64,000 bases of DNA from Puffinus mauretanicus (Eukaryota > Chordata > Aves > Procellariiformes > Procellariidae). The stretch spans positions 124,001 to 188,000 of the forward strand of contig JAJKFH010002376.1 in NCBI GenBank assembly GCA_023333565.1, written 5' to 3'. A program made the position numbers and the translations under genes. A model generated the notes under the pieces. It did not search any database and was not told where the DNA came from. It saw only the letters and a program-made list of their open reading frames with translations. Each line of letters starts with the position of its first letter. Position 1 is the stretch's first letter. Shown here in pieces: positions 19,901 through 32,204 of the stretch.

Positions 19901-21795
19901 CTGCTAAAAATGTCAGTAAGCCTGTCCTCTGTTGAGTCTTTTGCCCAGTCAAAGACTTCAAAAATGATAATTCTACTCTGCTCCTCAAGTCACTTCTCCC
20001 TTAGTAAAAGAGGTTTTTTTTCTGGTAGAATTAACTATGGGATAAATGGACTTTTGGAGTGCTAAGTCTTGTTTGAGAGTTTTCTTACAGCCTCAGACAT
20101 TCTCAAATTCTTTCTGATTTTTTTCTTTTATTCCTAGCTGCTCCAATTAGTGCATCTCTTTTTACTTATATCCAGTTAGTGCATTCTTATGATGACATTA
20201 AACTCTTGACAAATTTTTATGCCTATTAGGACTATTTTTGTTTGCTTTTTTCCCTGTGGTATTTTTGTAAATTGTACATTTTCCAATTTGTCATTTCACT
20301 ATAAAATTTCCTCACAGACTCCCTAACTAGGCATTTTTTCATTACTTTTAGTCTCAAGTTTCATGCATTTTACCTCTATTATCTACGTAGAATTTCATCC
20401 AGTCTTTGTATATCTGCTTCTGCCACAGCAATGTCTCATTTATCTATGTCCAGCTTGAAATGAGAGTATATGCTGTTTATCTTTCTATACCAATTGCTGC
20501 TCTTTATAGTGAGGTTTATCTTCTAAGGTTTATATATATTGTTTTACTCCTATTTTTCCACATTAACTATGTCTCTAAAAATAAATTAAATACGTGACCT
20601 GATGGATGGCATGGAACAGCCCAAATCCATAGTAATGCAAACTCTTTTACTCTCTGAAACAGGTGGGCAAATGGAAGCTGCCTACTGGGAATGATGCCTG
20701 GCCATGATCATAATTCATGGACCATACCCAGGAATTTTTGGAGACTGGTAGTCGTTATAGTCCAAAAGCATACCTGGGGCCATTTTAACAACTGGCAGTA
20801 GAATTGAATTCCAGTGCCTGGGAATATTTTCTTCCACTATGTAATGGAATAACATGAACATGGCCATTGTATACATTGTACTGGCATTATAATACGATGT
20901 TTTGTTTCTTGTTTTGTTTTTTTTGGTTTTGTTTTTTTTGGATTTTGGGGTTGTGGGTTTTTTTTGTTTCATTTTATTTTGGTTTGTGTGGGTTTTTTTA
21001 AATAACCATTAAGATAATAGATATTTCTTAAACTTTTTTGGTAGACCCAGTATACGTAGCTTCACAATTTGGTTGATTGATTAGTCTGTGAAGTGTCAAT
21101 TTTAGTTACGCACTGCCTGTTTAACCTGCATACTGTCCAACCTAAAGATTGGCAATTTTTAGTTCTCTATTATGTCCAGAATTTCAATGTGCTGTTCATC
21201 TTTTATCAGGTGAATGAGTTAAAGTAATTTCCTTCAGTATGTTTTCAAAGGCCCACATTCAGCTTCCCGAGCTATAGGTGGCTAAATGAAATCTAATGTA
21301 ATTAAGAGCCTGAAATCCCATAATATCTTATTGAGATATAAAACTCGGGAGGATGATACTGTTGCACTGCTAAAGGCTAAGAAATTGAGAAGATTACAGG
21401 GCAAATTCCTATTAGATAAAATAGAAACTTGGATTTTAAGTAAGTGTTAGGAACAAAACTGTCTCTGAAATTTGCCTTGTAAATCTATTGAACCTATTGT
21501 ATAGGTACATGTACAGTAAGGGGGGAAACAAAACTGACCTATTTAAAGAATAGTCTTTATAACAGGCCTGTGACAGAAGATCCTGTCTTCAAGAGCTGCT
21601 CCATTTGACAACGTCACCTATTCTACTTTAAGCCAGCCTCAGTGGGGTCCAGTGCAGAAAAGCAAAAAATTAAGTCCATGACTATCCTTACCAATGCATC
21701 AGATTATACCCATTGTTTTCAGTTGTCTCACATCTCTGATAAAGTATGTAAATTGTTGTCTCAATCCTGAAAAATAACAAGCCTGATCCCTTTGC
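16990..21795. other. AT-rich intergenic DNA, no gene recognised
   Basis: A short TA run lies at 16978-16994, with T-rich tracts at about 17640, 17888, 19400 and 20905-20960. The last is a GTTTT/GGTTTT-type low-complexity stretch. No coding region with recognisable motifs. Confidence 0.6.
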
Positions 21796-23640
21796 ATAGA
21801 ATGATAGAATCATAGAATCATTAAGGTTGGAAAAGACTCTAAGATCATTGAGTCCAACCATCAACTCAACACCACCATGCCCACTAAACCATGTCCCTAA
21901 GCACCACATCTACATGTCTTTTAAATACTTCCAGGGATGGTGACTCAACCACTTCCCTAGGCAGCCTGTTCCAAGGCTTAACCACTCTTTCAGTAAAGAA
22001 ATTTTTCCTAATGTCCAATACAAACCTCCGTTGGTGCAACTTGAGGCGTTTTCCTCTCGTCCTATCGCTAGTTACTTGGCAGAAGAGACCAACACCCACC
22101 TCGCTACAACCTCCTTTCAGGTAGTTGTAGAACGTGATGAGGTCTCCCCTCAGCCTCCTCTTCTCCAGGCTAAACAGTCCCAGTTCCCTCAGCCGGCCCT
22201 CATAAGACTTGTGCTCCAGACTCTTCACCAGCTTCATTGCCCTTCTCTGGACACACTCCAGCACCTCCATGTCTTTCTTGTAGTGAGGAGCCCAAAACTG
22301 AACACAGTATTCAAGGTGCGGCCTCACCAGTGCTGAGTACAGGGGCATGATCACCTCCCTACTCCTGCTGGCCACAGTATTTCTGACACAAGCCAGGATG
22401 CCATTGGCCTTCTTGGCCACCTCGGCACACTGCTGGCTCATATTCAGATGGCTGTCGACCAATACCCCTAGGTCCTTTTCTGCCAGGCAGCTTTCCAGCC
22501 ACTCTTCCCCAAGCCTGTAGTGTTTCATGGGGTTGTTGTGACCCAAGTGCAGGACCCGGCACTTGGCCTTGTTAAACCTCGTACAATTGGCCTCGGCCCA
22601 TCAATCCAGCCTGTCCAGATCCCTCTGCAGAGCCTTCCTACCCTCGAGCAGATCAACACTTCCGCCCAGCTTGGTGTCGTCTGCAAACTTACTGAGGGTG
22701 CACTCAATCCCCTCATCCAGATCATTGATAAAGATATTGAACAAGACTGGCCCCAATACTGAGCCCTGAGGAGCACCGCTTGTGACCGGCCACCAGCTGG
22801 ATTTCACTCCGTTCACCACAACTCTCTGGGCTCGGCCATCCAGCCAGTTTTTTATCCAGCGAAAAGCGCACCTGTCTAAGCCATGAGCCGCCAGCTTCTC
22901 TAGGAGAATGCTGTGGGAGACAATGTCAAAGGTTTTACTAAAGTCCAGGTAGACCACATTCACTGCCTTTCCCTCATCCACTAGGCGGGTCACCTGGTCA
23001 TAGAAGGAGATCAGGTAGGTCAAACAGGACCTGCCTTCCATGAACCTGTGCTGGCTGGGCCTGATCCCCTGGTTGTCCTGCACATGCCTTGTGAGCACCC
23101 TCAAGACGAACTGCTCCATAATCTTCCCTGGCACCGAGGTCAGGCTGACCGGCCTGTAGTTCCCCGGATCCTCCTTCCGGCCCTTCTTATAGATGGGCGT
23201 CACGTTGGCTAGCCTCCAGTCGTCCGGGACCTCCCCTGTTAACCAGGACTGCTGATAAATGATGGAGAGTGGCTTGGCAAGCTCCTCCGCCAGCTCCCTC
23301 AGTACCCTTGGGTGGATTCCATCCAGCCCCACAGACTTCAGAATGTCCAGGCGAAGCAGGTTGTTAACTGTTTCCTCTTGGATTATGGGGGGTTTATCCT
23401 GCTCTCCATCCCTGTCTTCCTGCTCAGGGTACTGAATACCAGCTCTGACTATTAAAGACTGAGGCAAAGAAGGCAACAATGTATTTGTAAAAACATTTTT
23501 TGTTATCTCTTATGACAGTGGCCAGATTGGGTTCTAGCTGGGCTTTTGCCTTTGTCATTTTCTCTCTGCATGACCCAACAAGATCCCTGTAGTATTCTTG
23601 AGTTGCCTGCCCCTTCTTCCACAAGTGACTCTGCTAGGAA
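21796..23640 (-). mobile_element. CR1 LINE, second young copy, 5' truncated with an internal deletion
   Basis: The 3' tail (ATAGAATCATAGAATCAT on the plus strand, 21796-21821) begins the element, and the RT frame follows on the minus strand. It is the same type as the CR1 at 5433-7201. Upstream of RT there is a piece of the endonuclease-RT linker (23624-23480, containing KAKAQLEPNLA). That piece joins directly to FFASVFNS, so about 100 bp present in the other copy (5433-5510) and in CR1 generally is missing. Confidence 0.93.
21884..23479 (-). pseudogene. CR1 ORF2 reverse transcriptase, broken
   Basis: The RT runs in one frame from about 23430 to the stop at 21884, with a single in-frame TGA at 22603-22601. 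There the other copy has CGA in DRWAKAN, so the break is a CpG-to-TpG-type change. Motifs include [38 protein letters not shown] and [11 protein letters not shown] small deletion of about 10 bp near 23440 shifts the frame relative to the upstream linker. Compared with the 5.4-kb copy it keeps the PQGS motif but has lost continuity. It is not expected to make full ORF2 protein. Confidence 0.9.
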
Positions 23641-26628
23641 GAGAGAATGGTCCATCTTCCTCACCTCTGCTCAGCCACCATAAAACTGGAAAAGAATAAG
23701 GCAGTCCAGCTAGGAGAGACGTCAGTGCAGGAGGTTCACGGTGATGTTGGGCAAACTCCCCTGCTCAGAATTTGTCTGGATTCTATATCAAGCACTCAGT
23801 TATCTTAAAGGAACAGAATAAAACATATGACTAGGGGGGTTGGGTTGTTTTTGTCTACTTAATATGCACATAATTTTAAAGAAGTAAGGTGCAACTAATC
23901 AAATCAAATAATCTGTTACAGATAATATCCTTGGGAATTCAGCAATCAAGACCACTTTTAAACTACCGCTGAAATTATCAGTGCCAGTAATTTCATTATA
24001 CATACCTAATAAATGCTTTCTGAAAAGTGTGAAAGGATTCCAACAGAACTCTTAGGTACGTAAAATAATATCTTAGTGGTAAGAGCACATGCTGGCAAAA
24101 ATAGTTTTTGTTTAACATGTGAGTATTTCTATAAAGTCAACTGAAAAATAAGACACAGGAAAGAAAGAACTAGAAGACACACACAGAAGATGAACTTGAG
24201 GTTTCTGGCTAGTTAAAGAAAAGTTGTTTTTGCTGCTAATATATATTTATTTATATATTTATATTTTAATATATATATAGTGTGTGTATATATATATTTT
24301 GTACCGTATAAACATTCATATGACATATTTGATGAGTAGAAGAGACTGCCAAGTGTTCCAGCCACAATACCTCTGGCTGACTGCTAAAAGTAATGGCTTA
24401 ACAGACCATCTGTAGAGAGAGCACCATGCCCATCATTCATCCTTAGAAAAAATGAAATTAAGTAAGAAGATATAACTGAGAGAAAGGCAGGTTGCATCCC
24501 TGAAAGAAATACTGCTCTCCTTGTTAGGTGTGATAATTTTTGGACATACTAGCAAATATCAGAAAGCAACCACCAAAAAAAAAAATCTGAAAAAAAGCCC
24601 CACTATTGTGTTCCCTTATTTTATACTTTCAAGAAAAAAAAAAAAAGAAAAAAGAAAAATATAAGTTAAGGATAATGTAATAACAGCATTAAATAAAAAG
24701 TAGTTAAAAGAGAAATAATTTCTGAAATCTTTTCTTTGCAAGAGACATGGAGCTTCCTAACAGCTGCACTTGCTATAACAAAGGATTGCAACAAATAAAA
24801 ATGCCTTTGCCGTGTTGTTCTCCTATTGAGTACAGAAGTGTCAGAAAGCTTGAAAGAGCATTTAGGAAGTCTTGACAATCTAGTAAGTTTTAAAAAAATC
24901 TGGCAGAAACAAGTGAATCTTTGTGGTATGGTTGTTTTGTACTTGCTGTTAAAAGCAGCATATCAAGGGGTACAAGAGCACTGTAAATAACATGGAGGAG
25001 ACTCTAGCTCTCAGTCATAGCATCCAGCTGCATTTTAAGTATTGTAACTGGTTCTGAAAGAGAAGTGTGACACACCTTAAGCTGCTGGTATTCTTCCGCC
25101 AAGTGCAAGGAAAGTGGAATGAACAAGAAAAAACAACAGGAGAAAGTGTTATTCAAATTGTTTTTTGTCATCCTCTGAAATATTTTCCTGCATTATAGCA
25201 GAATAAAAGTGTTTAAGTAGTTCTAAGCTGAGAATTATTTCAAAATTATTTATTATAAATAAAGACTAAGTAATTTGAATATCTATCTAGACATATTTTA
25301 CTGAAAAAATGTGGTTGATGATTAAATTATTCCTTTGGGTACCTGGAGCCTATTTTCAATGTATTGATTTTTCTCAGCAGGGAGCTATGTATGTTATGGG
25401 ATTGTGGGAGGTAGTATCTGGAAGTTATCACTTTTTCTGTCCAGTCACCCAGAACAGTAACATGGAAAATACCACATTAATATTTAGATGATGCTTGTCA
25501 GTGGATATCTACAATTATAACTTCAGTGTTGCCGTGAAACTTCCCATCCTGGAAAAAGTGGGAGTCAGGATGTTTAGCCTGGCTACCAACTTCTTACTTA
25601 CTATTTTACAACTGTGGACAGAATTTCTACCCAAAGTTTTGGGAATCAAACAAGAATGAGTCTGGAAATGCAAGAAGTTGAATTTTAATATTATGACTAA
25701 AATTAATTTCTTGCAGAAAAGGATGGAAAATATTTTTATGTGTTTTTATACATCTAAAAGTATATGTGCATGTATTTGCAAATATTTTATAGATACAAAT
25801 CCACATACTAAATGTATATTTTTATTTATTGGCCTGTAGGCCTTTCATAGGAGCTGCACTAGTGGAATATAATATGAAAACAGGAGATGATTTTCAGTTA
25901 TACTAAATAATACTGTTATACCGAATGTACTTTAAGAAGATCTAAAATGGTGTAAACCTGTCTTGTCAGATTGGGGTTAAATGTCACCAGTATAAATGAG
26001 AATCAGACATATCAGACCCCAAAGTTTCTATGTAAATTTTTATAGAAGATCAGGCTAGATCATTACTCAGGAAGAAACCAAACAAAACAAAAAGCTTATC
26101 TTTAAAATCAACTTATTGTCTGAAGACTCTCAACTAACCATCTGATGTTCGAAGGGGGGTTACAGGACCGAGAGTAAGAAAGATCGTTCAAATTCTTTCC
26201 TCAATGTTTTTAGCTGGGGAAGGATTTTGCTTATTTAGTCCCTTGGAAATCTTACAGCAGATCCAAGTACATGGGGATATAGGAAAAAAATTCACTGTTA
26301 GCAACAGATACTAACTTCTGACAAAATTTTGTTAAAAAACTAATTTGTAATTATTCATTTGTACTCACTGCTAGCCAATTACAGTTTGTGCTTTGCTGAC
26401 AAATCACAAATATCTTTCCAGTCATAAAGGATTCCTGAGAGAAAACTGTGCCTATGGTCTTCAGAGCTCTACAAACCCCAGCAAAGAGAAGATCTTGAAT
26501 CCGTGACAACCTGACTTATTCAGGGGAAAGATCACCATGATGCAGAACCCCAGAACAAATAAAAAAAAAAAAAATCAGGTCTAAAGCAGCAAGTTTTGTG
26601 ATTTTGTGGAAGACTTCTTACACAAAGT

Positions 26629-26650
26629 AAAAAAAAAAAAAAAAAAAAAA
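26629..26650. repeat. Poly-A tract (22 A)
   Basis: Uninterrupted A22 followed by GAAAAAGGAAAAAG. No source gene recognised upstream. Confidence 0.9.
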
Positions 26651-27710
26651 GAAAAAGGAAAAAGAAGACCTTTAAAGTTCACTTTATATTCTGGCCTATA
26701 TCTTGTAATTTTCACAGGTTCTGCACTTCCAAAGGAACAGAACTGAACACTGGGTTACAAAGCTATGGGACAAAAGGAACAAAAGGAACGTAGCTGTTGA
26801 TCAGTTTCTCTGTTAACAGAACAGTTTGGCTGGACAACTCTTAGAATTTGGCAGGGGATACTTAAAAAATAAGCATAGGATTTGCCTAACTCACTGGTCT
26901 GTCATGTCTGATTTATTGCCTCCAGCAATGGAAATTTCTTGATTTCCTAAAGCAAGAATAAAAAATAAATTAATATGATGCACCTACACAAATCAGTAAC
27001 ATTGTACCCACTATTGTCCTCTTGGATGAGTGGTTTTATATACGGAATGGGAATTTATTACTGCAGTTTGAGCATGCTGTTATTATCAGCTGCCAGAATA
27101 CCAGCAGATTATAGCTCCTCCTTTTGTCTCCTCCAGGAGATCAGCAGGGCTGTTCCACAAATGCAGAGCCAGCAGTAAAGTGGGGATAGTCTAGCTCTGA
27201 ATACGAAACATGCAGGGAATATTTGTAAAGGTCTATGCTTGTCCTTTTGGCTGTGTTTTTAAAGTAACAAGTTGGTTGCGGCATATATATGTAGGTAAGT
27301 GCATCAGTCTATTGCTGCTAAAAGTTGAGGAATGTGACTTCAGGCAGAAGAGCCACAAAACTCTTTCCAAGAGTTTTCCTGGGAAAACTGATAAAAATTA
27401 AATTTTAAATTGATTTCTCTCTCTTTGTTGTTGTTTGGTACATATCTCCAAAGAAACATAGCTTAGAAATATCAGAAGTCTTTTATATCTTCAGGGAAGA
27501 ATCACATCTCAGGTTTTGGTTTTTTTCAGAAAGAGAGGGAGAGACTGAGAGAGAGATCTGTAGATGAGACGTCAATAGAAGCATTAAAATAACATAAATG
27601 CCACAGTAAGATTTATGAAGAATGTATTCCTCTACTTGGGATGCAAGTAGTAAAGTAAAAGTGATAACATTCTACTTGAAGAAAAACACAGGAATTGCCT
27701 TTTTTCTTTC

Positions 27711-27737
27711 TTTTTTTTTTTTTTTTTTTTTTTTTTT
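27711..27737. repeat. Poly-T tract (27 T)
   Basis: Uninterrupted run of 27 T preceded by T/C-rich sequence. It could be a retroposed poly(A) tail read on the other strand, but no recognisable body adjoins it. Confidence 0.9.
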
Positions 27738-30700
27738 GTTAGAAGCTCCAATATAGATTTTGGCTGGAATTAAGTCTCATTAACAAAATGATCATGCCAA
27801 TCCCGAAGGAGAAACTGGATACAACATTATTGACACAAGTCTTCCGCTCCTGCTCAGTACTGGCAGAAGAACAGGATCAGTTTTACCACCAGATTTTTTT
27901 TTAAATACAGTTATTGTCACAAGATACTTTTTGTTGAGGTACAGGCAATTAACCTCTCAGTTGTTTTGAGAATTTACACATGATTATTCAAATGATGAAT
28001 ATCCCTTATTTCTGCACTTGAAGACAAAGAAAAATGTATTTTTAAAAAGTATTAAAATATTGAAACATCCCAGATCATTAATATTATTCTGCCTGACAGA
28101 TTCTTAGCTTCTGTTTCTTAAAGATTCACATATTAAATTTAATTTTGTTTTGATGATCTAAGGCTACTTTATCGATTAATGAGAAAAAAAAAAAAAAGAA
28201 AAAAATCTTTGAAACTTGAGTTTCCAAATATAGAACCTAATGAAGGAGCCTGATTTTGAAAACTGAATTTGAAAATTTGAAAATTGAATCTACAATTCTT
28301 GCCTTCTTTCTTTCTTTCTATTTGGGACCTTGTCAAACTAAGGACAGAAGACATTAAAAAAAGGTACACCAAACTCATTTCTGGAGCACTAGCTTATGTC
28401 AGCATGCTTTCCTCTGCCACAGTCTTGAAAAAATAAAATTCCTGCTGACCTGCCTCCTGTATTTCTAATCACTGTTAAAGAATGTACTGAAGTGCTTTGG
28501 GGATTCAGAGAAGAATAGGATTAGCAAAGGGGATTAGCCATAACATCAAAAACATTATAAAATATAGAGATGGTGGATGCCTTTTCTGTTCTGCTGAGCC
28601 AGTGTTTCAGAATGTCTGTTCTGGTTTTGGCACAGACCGGTAACGTAATCAGCACGAGAGTTTTTGAAAATTTGAAGTATCACTCACTCCAGCTTTGGTC
28701 ATCAATAAGTGTATTTATATAATAAAATTTTTATTGAATTTGTATTTTTGTATAAGCGTTGTGTTGTGTGATTTATATTTATATACTTGGAAATGAAAAA
28801 GCTACAAAATACTATGCATGACTCTTAATTCCCCTCAGGTGTTTCTATTAGGCAAGCAGACATAAGCCCATGAATCAGTTATAGAATTAAAAATATTCTC
28901 TGGACATTAACCTTTACTTGTGCAGAAAACACAATGTGTCTTGCCTAGAGTGATTAAAATGCTCTTTCAAGTTATTTTAGAAATTCAGTTATTGAAAAAT
29001 TGCATAAATTTATGAGCTATGTCTGTTTTTTTAGCAGAATCTTTTATTTAAAACCTTAATTTTAACGTCAATTGCAAATAGTATTAAAAGGACTGTGAAA
29101 CATCAGCAAAATGTAATGATAAAAAGGTCTATGTATGAGAAAACCAAATTACAGTACATTAAAAAATTCCAAAACTGTCATTAAGAACTTGTTCTTGCAC
29201 AGATTCTGTGTACAGTATTTGCTTGTACAAATTCCAGTGTTTTTACTTCACAGTTTATTAAGGTCATTAATCTTTTATAGCTATCACCCAGGCATGAAAT
29301 AAGGTAAAAAAAGGGATTTCAATAAATGCAATTATAGCTGAAACAAAATGCTGCTGAAAACAATGTGATTCTTTCTACTGATTTCAACAGCCTTAGGATC
29401 AGACCTTAACAAATACTTGTGTTTAAATGTAATGATTTGTCCTAGTTTTGTTCTTTTGGAAGTAGAAAGATTAAATTAAAATAATTCTAGTCCAAAATAC
29501 GTAGTAATCCTTCTATTTGAATTAAGTAAATTCAATTAAATCACTTTTACCTGAGTTAGGTCTACTAAGTATTTTGCTATCAGGTTTATTGCAGGAAAAA
29601 GCATCTCAGCTCACATGCTTTAACTCAAATCGGGACAGATGTAGTTTATTCATCTGTCCATGATGATATATAATTAGCTGGCAATAAACAAACCAGAAAA
29701 TCAGGACTACTATTAGCAATCCAATAGATAAAACACAATCCTAGACACTTACAAAATGTTAATAAATAACTATGTTTTTCTAAACACCCTTCAATATTGA
29801 ACACCCTTCAATAACTAATCCCAAAATATTCTATTCTCCCCTTAACCTCTCCCTGCCCCCCGTGCTTTGTGAATACACCCACATCTATCTGTCTATAGAA
29901 AGCAGAATCATAAACTCCAGAGGTGAAGAGGTTACTGAAAACAGAGTTCCTGCTCATGCCTCCCATGTCTCTGAAGACTGGACTCAGCTACTTTTTGTAC
30001 TAGTTCAGGGGTATGGAGAGCTTTGATTTCGGTTCAGACTACAATAGGATTGAATAAAATTACATATTTTCCACAAAATGCAGAACATTTTTTTCACAAG
30101 TAATATTGATTATTTTAGCAAGTGCATATACCCTAGAAGTATACAGTCAAGCAGTTTAAATATAAAGTTTAAATTAAAGTTTAAATATATTTTAACCTCA
30201 CTATGAACAAAGTGTCACATTTTGTCTGTAGCAGTTTCTGAGAAGTCAACAGTTCACAAACATATGGAAAGGAAGTAGATATTGAAGAAAGAGTAAAAGG
30301 TGTCCTGGTATTAAAATGAAAAATAAAAATGAAAAATCTTTTCTTATGTGTGCTTTGACCTGCTTTATGCAGCCAAAATAAGTATAAAATCTTTTCTTGA
30401 CATAAAAAAGTCTTTGTTATTAAATTTATGTAAATAATTATTTATGATATGAGTCATAAAGTAGGTGCTCATAACAGTTTGAGTAATCTCTTTTTATTTT
30501 TGAATACTTACCAAAATAAATGTTAAAGTTGATTTCTGCAGAAATGTATTGTGTTTCTGTGGCAAGATTTTGGTAGCAGGGGGGCTACACGGGTGGCTTC
30601 TGTGAGAAGCTGTTAGAAGCTTCCCCTATGACAGACCCGCCACTGGCCAAGGCCGAGCCAATCAGCGATGGTGGTAGGGCCTCTGTGATAACATATTTAA

Positions 30701-30871
30701 GAAGGGGAAAAAAAAAAACCAAACTGCGCAACAACCTGCAGCCAGAGTGAGGAATGAGAATATCTGAGAGAAACAACCCTGAAGACACCAAGGTCAGTGA
30801 AGAAGGAGGGGAAGGAGGCGCTCCAGGCTCCAGAGCAGAGATTCCCCTGCAGCCCGTGGTGAAGACCATGG

Positions 30872-31448
30872 TGTTGTGGTTTAGCCCAGCAGGCAGCTAA
30901 ACACCACACAGCCGCTGGCTCACTCCCCCCACCTCCAGTGGGATGGGGCAGAGAATCAAAAAAAAAGTAAAATTTGTGGATTGAAATAAAGACAGTTTAT
31001 TAGGACAGAAAAGGTTGTGAAAATAATAATAAAAATAATAATGATGATGATGATGATGATGATGATGAAAGAATATGCAAAACAAGCGATGCACAATGCA
31101 ATTGCTCACCACCTGCTGACCAATGCCCAGCCAGACCCCGAGCAGCGGTCGCCTCTCCCCCTGCCAACCCCTCCTGCAAACCCAGTTTATATCCTGAGCA
31201 TGATGTCATATGGTATGGAATACCTTGTTGGGTGGTTGGGTCAGCTGTCCTGGCTATGCTCTCTCCCAGCTTCTTGAGCACCTGGCAGAGCATGGGAAGC
31301 TGAAAAGTCCTTGACTAGCATAAACACTACTTAGCAACAACTAAACCACCAGTGTGTTATCAACGTTATTCTCATACTAAATCCAAAACACAGCGCTGTA
31401 CCAGCTACTAGGAAGAAAATTAACTCTATCCCAGACGAAACCAGGACA
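30872..31448 (-). mobile_element. Solo LTR inserted in the older LTR, with CATGG duplications
   Basis: This is a 577-bp LTR bounded by TGTTGTGG...CCAGGACA on the plus strand and flanked by perfect 5-bp duplications CATGG (30867-30871, 31449-31453). On the minus strand it starts TGTCCTGGTTT and carries a TATA box GGATATAAACT (31194-31184) and AATAAA (31001-30996), so it is oriented minus. It contains an ATG/ATA trinucleotide repeat (31022-31068). Its 3' end is homologous to the LTR fragment at 40285-40530. Confidence 0.93.
31022..31068. repeat. AAT/GAT trinucleotide microsatellite inside the LTR
   Basis: AATAAT units pass into about nine GAT units. It produces spurious polyMet and polyHis frames. 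Confidence 0.95.
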
Positions 31449-31457
31449 CATGGTAAG

Positions 31458-31785
31458 GTAGGCTGTCCCCCTGCAGCCCGTGGAGGTTAATGGTGAAGCA
31501 GGTATCCACCTGCAGCCTGTGGAGGACCCCACGCCAGAGCAGGTGGATGTGCCCGAAGGAGGCTGTGACCCTGTGGGAAGCCCATGCTGGAGCAGGTTTG
31601 CTGGCAGGACTTGTGATCCTGTGGGGGATCCACACTGGAGCAGTCTGTTCCTGAAGGACTGCACCCCGTGGAAGGGACCCTCGCTGGAGAAGTTTGTTAA
31701 GAACTGCAGCCCGTGGGAAGGACTCATGTTGGAGAAGTTCATGGAGGGTTGTCTCCCGTGAGAGGTACCCCACGCTGGAGCAGGG
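31458..31785. repeat. Imperfect ~45-55-bp tandem array inside the outer LTR
   Basis: About seven units share the pattern CTGCAGCCCGTGGAGG-x-CCCACGCTGGAGCAGG-x. Units begin near 31472, 31511, 31562, 31610, 31661, 31705 and 31750. A shorter version of the same array occurs in the related LTR at about 39590-39775. Confidence 0.8.
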
Positions 31786-32204
31786 GAAGAGTGTGAGGTG
31801 TCCTCCCCCTGAGGAGGAAAGAGCAGCAGAAACAACGTGTGATGAACTGACCGCAACCTCCATTCCCCGTCCCCCTGCGCCGCTGGGAGTGGGAGGAGGT
31901 AGAGAAAATCATGAGTGAAATTGAGCCCGGGAAGAAGGGAGGGGTGGGGGAAAGGTGTTTTAAGATTTAGTTTTTGTTTCTCATAATCCTACTCTGGTTT
32001 GATTAGTAATAAATTAAATTAATTTTTTCCCAAGTCGAGTCTGTTTTGCCGTGACAGTAATTGCTGAGTGATCTCTCCCCTCCTTGTCTTGACCCATGAG
32101 CCTTTCATTATATTTTCTCTCCCCTGTCCAGCTGAGAAGGGGGAGCGATGGAGCGGCTTTGGTGGGCACCTGGCATCCAGCCAGAGTCAGCCCACCATGA
32201 GAAA

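Larger units (their letters stand above)
23641..30539. other. AT-rich intergenic DNA with homopolymer tracts
   Basis: Contains a TA-rich low-complexity patch (24237-24300), an A22 run (26629-26650) and a T27 run (27711-27737). No gene, RNA gene or transposon with clear ends was recognised. Confidence 0.6.
30545..32199 (+). mobile_element. Solo LTR (ERVL-like avian family), split by a later LTR
   Basis: The outer LTR is about 1.07 kb once the insert at 30872-31448 and its duplicated 5 bp are removed. It starts TGTATTG and is flanked by identical AGAAA (30540-30544 and 32200-32204). The right end reads CCACCATG where a CA end is expected. TATA-like ATATTTAAGA lies near 30693 and AATAAA at 32008-32013, which set the plus orientation. 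The body from 31455 to 31785 is a tandem array (see separate entry). The same family occurs at 39280-40166. No internal retroviral genes are present, so it is a solo LTR. Short frames inside it are accidental. Confidence 0.85.

Noticed and set aside
26560..26660. Processed pseudogene with poly(A) tail
   Set aside because: The A22 run has no recognisable gene-derived body or flanking duplication. The same holds for the runs at 37852 and 56540.
30897..31293. Frames with runs of His, Ser or Met
   Set aside because: They are products of the GAT trinucleotide repeat inside the solo LTR.
31377..31918. Several 70-160-residue frames on both strands
   Set aside because: They arise from the G+C-rich tandem array of the LTR, with no protein family signature and with overlapping frames on both strands.
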